In this document: in pieces, positions 1 through 5,356 of the stretch
Layout: every line of letters begins with the position of its first letter
How positions within the stretch are numbered: position 1 is the stretch's first letter
Source: Candidatus Zixiibacteriota bacterium
GTDB taxonomy: Bacteria > Zixibacteria > MSB-5A5 > GN15 > PGXB01
DNA length: 5,356 nucleotides
NCBI GenBank assembly: GCA_030642025.1
Contig: DAOWOO010000120.1
Coordinates: forward strand, 1 to 5,356
Direction: 5' to 3'
Made by a program: the position numbers and the translations under genes
The notes under the pieces: model-generated
Told to the model about the DNA's origin: nothing
Database searches by the model: none
The model's input: the letters and a program-made list of their open reading frames with translations, nothing else

Positions 1-276
1 ATGCAGGCTGATACCCCTGTGGTCTGCTCGAATATCGGTGATATGCCGCTATTTATTGATAAGTTCAGGGTCGGGCGCTGTTTCCCGGCCGGCGATTGTA
101 CCAAGCTGGCCGAATCTTTGAAACTAATGGCAAGGGAACATGACTGTTTTCGGAAGAATTGCCGGACAGTTCTCGAGGAATTGGATATTGCCAACTCGGC
201 CGGGATTATAAAACGCTGGCTGGATTCGCACGAGAATATCACTGATTCGGTTAATAAGACCAATGCTTACATCTGA
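1..276 (+). CDS. Glycosyltransferase, GT4-like, C-terminal fragment (5' end outside window)
   Basis: Only the last 91 residues are visible. The segment TPVVCSNIGDMP followed by VGRCFPAGDCTKLAESL matches the end of the nucleotide-sugar binding domain of GT-B fold, family 4 glycosyltransferases, where an E-A-M-x-x-x-T-P-V-V stretch precedes a glycine loop and then a G-x-x-F-x-x-G-D strand-loop leading into a helix. Such enzymes move a sugar from an activated donor to a growing surface glycan or lipid on the cytoplasmic side of the inner membrane. The ATG at base 1 aligns with the methionine of the internal EAM motif of the family, so it is almost certainly not the start and the gene runs in from the left. 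The fragment ends in a short helical tail. Its stop lies 14 bases inside the next gene, a methyltransferase, which suggests translational coupling and a shared glycan pathway. Donor and acceptor cannot be told from this part. Confidence 0.82.
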   Translation: MQADTPVVCSNIGDMPLFIDKFRVGRCFPAGDCTKLAESLKLMAREHDCFRKNCRTVLEELDIANSAGIIKRWLDSHENITDSVNKTNAYI

Positions 277-937
277 AGAAAAAAAAGTCTATTTCGACCG
301 CTACTGGCAAAACCAGCGGCCGGAAAAAACCGACTCCCGGTCACTGGAACGCTCTGAATATGTCTGGCAGATGATGAACCGAACCGAGGGTAGTCTTCTC
401 GATGTTGGGTGTGGACGGGGAGTGATACTTGGTTACTTTGCCGCGCACGGATTCGATGTCACCGGGATTGATATATCTCCCGATTCCGTCAGGGCCGCCG
501 AAAAAAAAGGGTACAAAGCGGCCATAGTTGATCTGGAAACCGATAACATTGCCGGGTCATTCGATGTTATTATCTGCCTGGAAGTACTTCAGCAGGTTTA
601 TGATCCGGTGTCCGTCCTGAAAAAGCTGGCCGATGCGCTGGCCGATGACGGCGAGATGATTATCTCGCTCCCCAATGAGTTTCATATCGTCTCACGTTTG
701 AAACTAATGCTTGGCCGGTCACATTTGGGTCACTTCGACCACTCCCATATCCGGCTGTTTTCGCCGCCGCGGAACAGAGAGCTGTTTGAAAAAGCCGGGT
801 TGAAGATATCAGGTAAGGCGCATATTTCAATAGTACCGCCGGGATGGCGGTTTTTGTCACGTCTGTTCAGGCATCTGGCGAGTGCGTTTCCGTCGTTTTT
901 TGCCCTGTCATCGGTATATAAAGTGGAGCGGATATGA
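263..937 (+). CDS. Class I SAM-dependent methyltransferase (Methyltransf_23-like)
   Basis: A 224-residue protein with a complete Rossmann-type methyltransferase core. Motif I, LLDVGCGRG, lies at residues 45-53 and binds SAM. The acidic residue after strand 2 is D70 in GIDIS. D90 is the likely adenine-side acidic residue. The strand 4 motif FDVIICLEVLQQV is at 100-112, and a strand 5 SLPN motif is at 135-138. The C-terminal HIRLFSPP (162-169) followed by an FEKAGL helix is typical of the UbiG/Methyltransf_23 group of small-molecule and glycan methyltransferases. At the usual E-H position after strand 4 this protein has Q-Q (110-111). Lying between a glycosyltransferase and a second methyltransferase, it probably methylates a sugar or lipid-linked glycan; the substrate is inferred from context only. 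The ATG at 263 is the first start in this frame and gives normal family spacing before motif I. No strong ribosome-binding site precedes it, which fits coupling to the upstream gene. Confidence 0.88.
   Translation: MLTSEEKKVYFDRYWQNQRPEKTDSRSLERSEYVWQMMNRTEGSLLDVGCGRGVILGYFAAHGFDVTGIDISPDSVRAAEKKGYKAAIVDLETDNIAGSFDVIICLEVLQQVYDPVSVLKKLADALADDGEMIISLPNEFHIVSRLKLMLGRSHLGHFDHSHIRLFSPPRNRELFEKAGLKISGKAHISIVPPGWRFLSRLFRHLASAFPSFFALSSVYKVERI
925..928 (+). promoter_or_regulatory. Ribosome binding site for the second methyltransferase
   Basis: GGAG sits 5 bases before the ATG at 934, inside the end of the first methyltransferase gene. It supports 934 as the start rather than the in-frame ATGs at 958 and 970. 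Confidence 0.6.
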
Positions 938-1707
938 AAGTCGACCGGCGGACCAGGATGAATGAATCGATGGGAACTTTCTCCGAAAGGTTTCCCGTGC
1001 TCTATGATGCCGACGAGCGCAAGCAAAAAGCGGACAAGGTCATTGCTGTCTGCCGCCATTTTTCACCGCGGCCGCTTGAAAAACTGGTCTGTCTCGACCT
1101 GGGAGCTTCGACCGGCATTATGACCGGGCATTTCGCGCGGCATTTCAGGGAAATCATAGCCATTGATGTTGATATCGCCGGGCTTGAATCGGCGGTAAAG
1201 TCAAACCGGCGGGATAATGTGAAGTATATCTGTACTGACGGTACTATGACCGGGCTTGATGACAATATCGCCGATGTTATAATCTGCAACCAGATTTATG
1301 AGCATGTGGATAATCAGGAAGGGCTGATGTCGGAAATATACAGGCTCCTGCGCTATGACGGGTTTTGCTATTTCGGGGCGGGGAATCGTTATGTCTTTAT
1401 TGAAGGACATTACTTTTTGCCGTTTCTTTCATGGCTGCCGCATTGGCTGGCCGACCTGTATATGAAACTGGCCGGAAAAAGGGGAATCTACGACGTCAAA
1501 CTGCTCTCGCTTCGAAAACTCAGGAAACTGACCCGCGATTTCTGGAGCCATGATTATACCCGATTGCTGTTTAATAACCCTGAACAATTTCATGCCGAGG
1601 ATGTAATAAAACCCGGCGGAATCGCTACCCGCCTGCCCGCATGGCTGTTCAGCATGATATACCCCCTGCTTCCGGCCTGGGTCTGGGTTTTAACCAAGAA
1701 GAAATAA
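934..1707 (+). CDS. Class I SAM-dependent methyltransferase with hydrophobic C-terminus
   Basis: A 257-residue methyltransferase that is not a close copy of the one upstream. The SAM-binding motif I is LDLGASTG at residues 54-61, the acidic residue after strand 2 is D78 (IAIDVD), the adenine-side acidic residue is probably D102 (CTDGT), and the strand 4 motif IICNQIYEHV at 116-125 carries the usual E-H pair. After the core, residues 161-181 (Y/F/W/L-rich) and 233-254 (ending PLLPAWVWVLT, then KKK) are hydrophobic. This pattern occurs in methyltransferases that act on lipid-linked or membrane-bound substrates, so peripheral membrane attachment is plausible. The start codon overlaps the upstream stop as ATGA, with a GGAG 5 bases before it. 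Context suggests a second methylation step on the same surface glycan or glycolipid, but the substrate is unknown. ATG 958 is a possible alternative start, removing eight residues that are not part of the core. Confidence 0.86.
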   Translation: MKVDRRTRMNESMGTFSERFPVLYDADERKQKADKVIAVCRHFSPRPLEKLVCLDLGASTGIMTGHFARHFREIIAIDVDIAGLESAVKSNRRDNVKYICTDGTMTGLDDNIADVIICNQIYEHVDNQEGLMSEIYRLLRYDGFCYFGAGNRYVFIEGHYFLPFLSWLPHWLADLYMKLAGKRGIYDVKLLSLRKLRKLTRDFWSHDYTRLLFNNPEQFHAEDVIKPGGIATRLPAWLFSMIYPLLPAWVWVLTKKK

Positions 1708-1730
1708 TCTGCTTTCGGCTGAAGAAGTCA

Positions 1731-1759
1731 TTGACTCGGCCATAGAGCGGGTTTTTATT
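1731..1759 (+). promoter_or_regulatory. Possible sigma-70-like promoter before the repeat-protein gene
   Basis: TTGACT (1731-1736) matches five of six bases of a -35 box. After 17 bases comes TTTATT (1754-1759), a four-of-six match to a -10 box in a T/A-rich stretch. Initiation about 7 bases downstream would fall at or next to the ATG at 1766, giving a leaderless message, consistent with the lack of a clear ribosome-binding site there. The -35 element overlaps a small perfect dyad, AGTCA-T-TGACT (1726-1736). All of this could arise by chance in a 58-base gap. Confidence 0.25.
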
Positions 1760-1765
1760 AATACA

Positions 1766-3736
1766 ATGAAGACGTTAATTCCATTCATTCTTGTTTTAGT
1801 ATTTGCGACCGGCCTTTCGGCCCAGGGTGAACCTGATTCTGTTTATGAACGCCGGGCCGTCGAGCATTTGATGGCCCTGTTGAATCTTAAGCTGTCAGAT
1901 TTTTCATTCCGTGAGGATTACACAAAAATCGACAGTTTCCGGTTACGGACAATTTCCGACCTGATGCGGAACACTTATGGTATGATCGAATTTGCCGACC
2001 GTCTGGGTGATAACTGCCGGGGCGGCGATCTTGCGGAAGCGCTGAAATTTATGTTTGATAATCTGAAAAAATCCCAACAGGTAGGCCGCGGCCGCCCGGA
2101 TGAACCGTATGCCGTTCTGATAGAAACGACCGGGATGAACCTGTATTACAATACCCTTGAGTTTAACCGCCTGCTTTCGAAGGTTCATGCCTGCTTCAAT
2201 GAATTGATTATCCCGGCGCAGAAGGAAACTTTTTCGGGACTGTCCGACCGGCAGATGGAATTTCTTGTAAATGAGTTCCGTGAGATTATTCTCGAGGATA
2301 CCGCCGATGCCTCCCGGCCGGTCGATGAAATCGACTCGCTGGCCAAAGTGGAAGAAGAATATTTAAAAGAGTTTGTCGAATTCGGGACCGGGATAAAAAA
2401 GGACAGGCTTCTTGATGCCGGTATGATCGCCGCGGTCGAGATATTAAGTGAGATTGATATCCTTTTTGCGGAAATAGAATCCGGTGAGATAACCATCAGC
2501 CGGATACTCTCGGATACTGCGGCCATCCCGAGAAGAACCGGAATCGCTTCATATCTTGGCAAAGCTCCCGGCTGGAAAATCGGCGGGACCGGAAATGATT
2601 ATCATAAGGGCGACTATTATTTCATTATCGATTTCGGCGGCGATGACCGCTATGATCTGTCGTATGATCCGTACAACCCGCATCCGGTTGTCATTATTGA
2701 TCTGTCCGGCGACGATGTCTATAATGCTGTTACCGATTTTGCAATCGGGTCAGGATGTCTGTCGGTTGGACTTTTGTATGATATCGAGGGCGATGATACT
2801 TACAATGGCGGCAATTTCTCCTGCGGATCGGGCTATTTCGGATTCGGGATGCTGTATGATAAAAGCGGCTATGATACATATAGAGGCGATACCCATTGCC
2901 AGGGGGCGGCCTCCTTTGGTATCGGCCTGGTTATGGATATGGACGGCCCCGATTTATACTCGGCGGCTCTTTTTTCGCAGGGTTTCGGCCTGACCGAGGG
3001 ATTCGGCATGATCGCCGATTACGGCGGCGCCGATTATTATCTTTCCGGCAATAAGTACAAGGAAAACCTCGGGCTGGCCGGTGACGATGCCCGATTCCTG
3101 TCACTGTCGCAGGGATTCGGTTACGGTCTTCGGCCTTACCTCTCCGGAGGTATCGGGGCTATCGCCGATTTCGAAGGCAACGATATCTATATCTCCGATA
3201 TCTACGGTCAGGCCTCCAGTTACTGGTGGGCGCTGGGTATCCTGTACGATGAACGCGGTATGGACCGCTACCTTTCGCATCAGTATGCTCAGGGGGCCGG
3301 AATTCATATGTCACTGGGGATACTGGCCGACCAGGCCGGTGACGATTTTTATCGGGGTCACGGTCTGATGCAGGGATGTGGGCATGACTACGGCTGTGGC
3401 ATGGCGCTGGATCGCGGCGGTGACGATATTTACCAGTCGCGCGGACTTTCGCAGGGAGGCGGACAGGCTAACGGCTTCGGCGTTTTGATTAACGACCGGG
3501 GCGATGATGCTTATTTCGTGATTGATACCCACAACACTCAGGGTTACGGCAATCCGCGCCGGGATTTCGGGTCAATAGGATTGTTTATTGATATGGCCGG
3601 AAAAGACCTTTACGCCGGGAACGGCAGTGACAACAGCTATTGGAAGACGCGGTCAAAATGGGGCGGGGGGATGGATTGGGAGTTCATTACGCCTGATTCG
3701 GCGGTTGTAGAGGATAATGACAGCCATGAGGAATAG
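1766..3736 (+). CDS. Exported GDDxY tandem-repeat protein, probable beta-solenoid, function unknown
   Basis: A 656-residue protein in three parts. Residues 1-19 form a signal peptide (MK, a hydrophobic core IPFILVLVFATGL, then an S-A/Q-G cleavage site); no lipobox cysteine follows. Residues 20-268 form a mainly helical, acidic region with no domain I recognise. Residues 289-616 carry at least twelve repeats of D-x-x-G-x-D-x-Y, with the tyrosines at 296, 319, 346, 372, 398, 425, 475, 502, 529, 556, 583 and 616, mostly 26-27 apart. Most central units add Q-G seven residues after the tyrosine, then G-x-G and an aliphatic strand before the next aspartate. Such regular Gly/Asp/aromatic ladders suggest a beta-solenoid, and the clustered aspartates could bind calcium; both are inferences. 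The protein resembles uncharacterised exported GDDxY-repeat proteins I associate with environmental bacteria, and I cannot name a function. The start at 1766 is the only start codon that gives the signal peptide; the frame is open upstream to 1694 without one. Its 3' end overlaps the exported HEAT gene by 20 bases. Confidence 0.85.
   Translation: MKTLIPFILVLVFATGLSAQGEPDSVYERRAVEHLMALLNLKLSDFSFREDYTKIDSFRLRTISDLMRNTYGMIEFADRLGDNCRGGDLAEALKFMFDNLKKSQQVGRGRPDEPYAVLIETTGMNLYYNTLEFNRLLSKVHACFNELIIPAQKETFSGLSDRQMEFLVNEFREIILEDTADASRPVDEIDSLAKVEEEYLKEFVEFGTGIKKDRLLDAGMIAAVEILSEIDILFAEIESGEITISRILSDTAAIPRRTGIASYLGKAPGWKIGGTGNDYHKGDYYFIIDFGGDDRYDLSYDPYNPHPVVIIDLSGDDVYNAVTDFAIGSGCLSVGLLYDIEGDDTYNGGNFSCGSGYFGFGMLYDKSGYDTYRGDTHCQGAASFGIGLVMDMDGPDLYSAALFSQGFGLTEGFGMIADYGGADYYLSGNKYKENLGLAGDDARFLSLSQGFGYGLRPYLSGGIGAIADFEGNDIYISDIYGQASSYWWALGILYDERGMDRYLSHQYAQGAGIHMSLGILADQAGDDFYRGHGLMQGCGHDYGCGMALDRGGDDIYQSRGLSQGGGQANGFGVLINDRGDDAYFVIDTHNTQGYGNPRRDFGSIGLFIDMAGKDLYAGNGSDNSYWKTRSKWGGGMDWEFITPDSAVVEDNDSHEE
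2630..3613 (+). repeat. Twelve-unit protein-level tandem repeat (26-27 residues per unit)
   Basis: This stretch encodes residues 289-616 of the repeat protein. Unit consensus is D-x-x-G-x-D-x-Y-x(6)-Q-G-x-G, then about five residues, then G-x-G-[ILM]-[LIV]-x before the next D. Spacing between successive tyrosines is 23, 27, 26, 26, 27, 50, 27, 27, 27, 27 and 33 residues. The 50-residue step is a normal unit plus about 23 extra residues. In the eleventh unit the leading Asp is replaced by Asn (N576). At the DNA level the units have diverged and are not near-identical copies, so this is an old protein repeat rather than a recent microsatellite-like expansion. Confidence 0.88.
3709..3713 (+). 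promoter_or_regulatory. Possible ribosome binding site for the HEAT-repeat gene
   Basis: AGAGG lies 3 bases before ATG 3717 and 12 bases before the in-frame ATG 3726. Neither spacing is ideal, so it does not settle which start is used. Confidence 0.35.
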
Positions 3737-4652
3737 ATTTCATATACTCGTCTCAGTATTCGGTCTCGTTCTGATTTCGGCTTCAATTATTTCCGCATCG
3801 GAAATCGAGGATAAAGTCGATTCTCTTTTCATAATTGCCTCATCCGGCGAGATACGTTACCGCGATATGGTTCAGCCGGCGATTGATTCTATCGCGGCTA
3901 TGGGCGAGGCCGCGGTTCCCCGGATGATTGAAAAGTACGACACGCAGGATGCCCGCGAGCGTCATACGGTCAGTAAAATCCTTGAGAAGATAGGCTCTCC
4001 GGCGGTGCCGTACTTACTGGAGGCGCTCTCAATCGACGACACCGAAAAGGTCAGCCGAATATGCTATACCCTCGGCAATATCAAAGATTCGTCGGCGGTC
4101 GAGGGCATCATTGGCGTCTGCGACAATGACGACTGGCGGGTTCGTTCCAGTGCGATCGGGGCACTCGGTAAAATCGGCGACAGCCGTGCCAATGAGACCG
4201 TGACTGTGTATTTAGCCGACACGGTTGAGACGGTTCGCAAGTCGGCTGCGGTGGCAACCGGGCGGTTATTGATCGGAGAGGCTATTCCCTCACTGGTGCA
4301 TATGCTCGGCGATACATTCTATGGCGCGCGGATGACCGCCGCCGAGGCGCTGGTTAAGTTGGGTGAGAAATCGGTCACGACAATTGCCGACTCTTTAAAC
4401 TCTAAAAACGAACTGCTCGGAAATCTCGGGTGTACTACCCTGGGCAGAATCGGCGGTATCGCCGCCGCTTATGCCGTTGCCCCGCAGCTTGAGTCCGTAT
4501 CTTCGATCCGCCGGACTCTGGCGGTGGAGGGAATCCTTCTCAGCAATTCATCTCTGGCCTGCGGTTTTGTCGAAGTGATGGCCGAGACCGAAACCGACCC
4601 GACCGTGCGGTTTTTCATACAGCAGGTTCTTGATAAATATGCTTCGCAATAA
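3717..4652 (+). CDS. Exported HEAT-repeat protein
   Basis: A 311-residue protein with an N-terminal signal peptide (basic RNR at 5-7, hydrophobic stretch 9-25, likely cleavage near I-S-A/S-E at 27-28). The rest is made of about seven alpha-helical HEAT (PBS-lyase HEAT-like) units of roughly 31 residues. Unit glycines recur near G63, G93, G120, G154, G187 and G216, and the clearest unit is DWRVRSSAIGALGKIGD at 139-155, with the classic D-x-x-V-R-x-x-A-x-x-A-L-G-x-I-G-D pattern. HEAT solenoids are protein-binding scaffolds without catalytic activity, so this one probably holds a partner in the periplasm or at the outer surface. Its start lies 20 bases inside the GDDxY repeat-protein gene, so the two exported products are likely made together and that protein is the obvious candidate partner. 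ATG 3726 (MRNRF) is an equally good start and gives a more typical signal peptide. No phycobilin-lyase role is implied. Confidence 0.87.
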   Translation: MTAMRNRFHILVSVFGLVLISASIISASEIEDKVDSLFIIASSGEIRYRDMVQPAIDSIAAMGEAAVPRMIEKYDTQDARERHTVSKILEKIGSPAVPYLLEALSIDDTEKVSRICYTLGNIKDSSAVEGIIGVCDNDDWRVRSSAIGALGKIGDSRANETVTVYLADTVETVRKSAAVATGRLLIGEAIPSLVHMLGDTFYGARMTAAEALVKLGEKSVTTIADSLNSKNELLGNLGCTTLGRIGGIAAAYAVAPQLESVSSIRRTLAVEGILLSNSSLACGFVEVMAETETDPTVRFFIQQVLDKYASQ

Positions 4653-5356
4653 GCTCAACAGGTTTGCCGATCAACTGGCGCAGAAATCTCAAACGGAATC
4701 AAATACATGCGAAGACCGTTACCGGAAGGCGGCCCTATATTTTAAAGGAACTTTGTGTGAAGAACCGGCCGGAAGTTTTATTAAAATAGTCACTGATATC
4801 AATGATACATATCTCCACGGCGACCTGGCCATAAACGAACTTGATATCGACCTGTCGTACTATTCCTCATATTTTGCCGGTGGTGATGAGAGAGCCGTAC
4901 TTGACCGGAAAAAACTGCTCTTCTTTGATATGGAGACCACCGGGCTGGGCGGTTCGGGAACAGTGGCTTTTCTGATCGGATTCGGGTCAATAACCGATAG
5001 CGGCTTCCAGGTACGGCAGTATTTTCTGCCCGATTTCCCCGATGAGGCCGCCATGCTCGAAGCGGTTCGCTCCGAGTTTAATGACGAAACAATCGTTGTC
5101 AGTTATAACGGCAAAACTTTCGATATGCCGATACTGAATGATCGCCTGATCATACAACGAGTCGAACGCAACCTTGGCTTTGCCGAGCATGTTGATTTAC
5201 TGCATACCGTCAGAAGGCTCTATAAGAGACGGGTGGGGAATTGCCGATTATCAAACATCGAGCGCGAGATTCTCGGCTATTACCGTTATGATGATCTTCC
5301 CGGAGAACTGGTCCCGGCGGTCTATTTTAACTGGCTGTCAACCGAGGATACCGATC
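4639..5356 (+). CDS. YprB/MrfB-like DEDD exonuclease, RNase H-like fold (3' end outside window)
   Basis: The frame from ATG 4639 stays open to the window edge, giving 239 residues. After an N-terminal region of about 90 residues comes a 3'-5' exonuclease-type RNase H-like domain (RNase_H_2). Motif I is LFFDMETTGLGG, with D97 and E99 as metal ligands, followed by the family-typical GTVAFLIGFG. Motif II is SYNGKTFDMP at 155-164, with D162. HVDLLHTVRRLY (184-195) and CRLSNIEREILG (202-213) are strongly characteristic of the YprB family. The last acidic motif should lie just past the edge. In Bacillus subtilis the relative YprB (MrfB) is an exonuclease that works with the helicase YprA (MrfA) in mitomycin C damage repair; a similar role here is an inference, and no helicase is visible. 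The protein is probably cytoplasmic, unlike its two exported neighbours. The start overlaps the HEAT gene by 14 bases and has no clear ribosome-binding site, suggesting coupled translation. Confidence 0.87.
   Translation, partial: MLRNKLNRFADQLAQKSQTESNTCEDRYRKAALYFKGTLCEEPAGSFIKIVTDINDTYLHGDLAINELDIDLSYYSSYFAGGDERAVLDRKKLLFFDMETTGLGGSGTVAFLIGFGSITDSGFQVRQYFLPDFPDEAAMLEAVRSEFNDETIVVSYNGKTFDMPILNDRLIIQRVERNLGFAEHVDLLHTVRRLYKRRVGNCRLSNIEREILGYYRYDDLPGELVPAVYFNWLSTEDTD

Noticed and set aside
1..3. ATG at base 1 as the true start of the glycosyltransferase gene
   Set aside because: It corresponds to the internal EAM methionine of the GT4 donor-binding domain, so the protein must extend upstream of the window.
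660..1410. Several minus-strand open frames of 66-109 codons opposite the two methyltransferase genes
   Set aside because: They lie opposite genes with clear family motifs, show no domain signature, and overlap each other in different frames; they are by-products of codon use.
1694..1765. N-terminal extension of the repeat protein
   Set aside because: The frame is open back to 1694 but contains no ATG, GTG or TTG start before 1766, and an extension would bury the signal peptide.
1708..1765. Rho-independent terminator in the intergenic gap
   Set aside because: The TTTTT run at 1752-1756 is not preceded by a stable GC-rich stem; the only dyad (1726-1736) has a one-base centre and cannot form a hairpin loop.
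2556..3368. Plus-strand frames of 145 and 95 codons inside the repeat gene
   Set aside because: They are shifted readings of the repetitive GAT/GGC-rich repeat codons and yield compositionally odd proteins; the main frame has the signal peptide and the repeats.
1943..3532. Minus-strand open frames opposite the repeat-protein gene
   Set aside because: No recognisable motifs; they mirror the codon pattern of the coding strand.
2630..3613. RTX (hemolysin-type calcium-binding) repeats
   Set aside because: The G-D-D-x-Y motif looks similar, but the nine-residue G-G-x-G-x-D-x-x-x period is absent; the real period is 26-27 residues, and there is an N-terminal signal peptide instead of a type I secretion tail.
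4799..5190. Overlapping minus-strand open frames opposite the 3' end of the window
   Set aside because: The plus frame from 4639 is open throughout and carries conserved exonuclease motifs, so the minus frames are shadows.

Overview
The window holds six genes, all on the + strand and almost end to end: four of the five junctions overlap by 4 to 20 bases and the only gap is 58 bases. It looks like one long operon, or two joined at 1708-1765. Base composition is close to balanced and codons such as GCC, GAT, CGG and GGC are frequent. Exported proteins with HEAT and Gly-Asp-Asp-x-Tyr repeats beside surface-glycan genes fit an uncultured Gram-negative lineage of the FCB type, such as Zixibacteria or a relative. 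This assignment is an impression from gene style, not a measurement.

Region 1-1707 is a glycan or glycolipid modification block. It has the C-terminal end of a GT4-type glycosyltransferase (cut by the left window edge), then two different class I SAM-dependent methyltransferases joined by 14-base and 4-base (ATGA) overlaps. The second has hydrophobic segments that suggest it works at the membrane.

Region 1766-4652 encodes a pair of exported proteins. The first (656 aa) has a signal peptide, an unrecognised N-terminal domain of about 250 residues, and at least twelve 26-27-residue repeats with the signature D-x-x-G-x-D-x-Y followed by a Q-G motif; this is probably a beta-solenoid and possibly binds cations. 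The second (311 aa) is an exported HEAT-repeat protein whose start lies inside the end of the first gene. This pair is the most interesting part of the window, because neither protein has an assignable function and both look like envelope or extracellular scaffolds.

Region 4639-5356 is the N-terminal 239 residues of a YprB/MrfB-type DEDD exonuclease (RNase H-like fold). It is cut by the right edge, and its start overlaps the HEAT gene by 14 bases.

No RNA genes, mobile elements, CRISPR arrays or convincing terminators were seen. The only non-coding stretch is 1708-1765, which contains a weak promoter-like sequence placed so that it would give a leaderless transcript for the repeat-protein gene.
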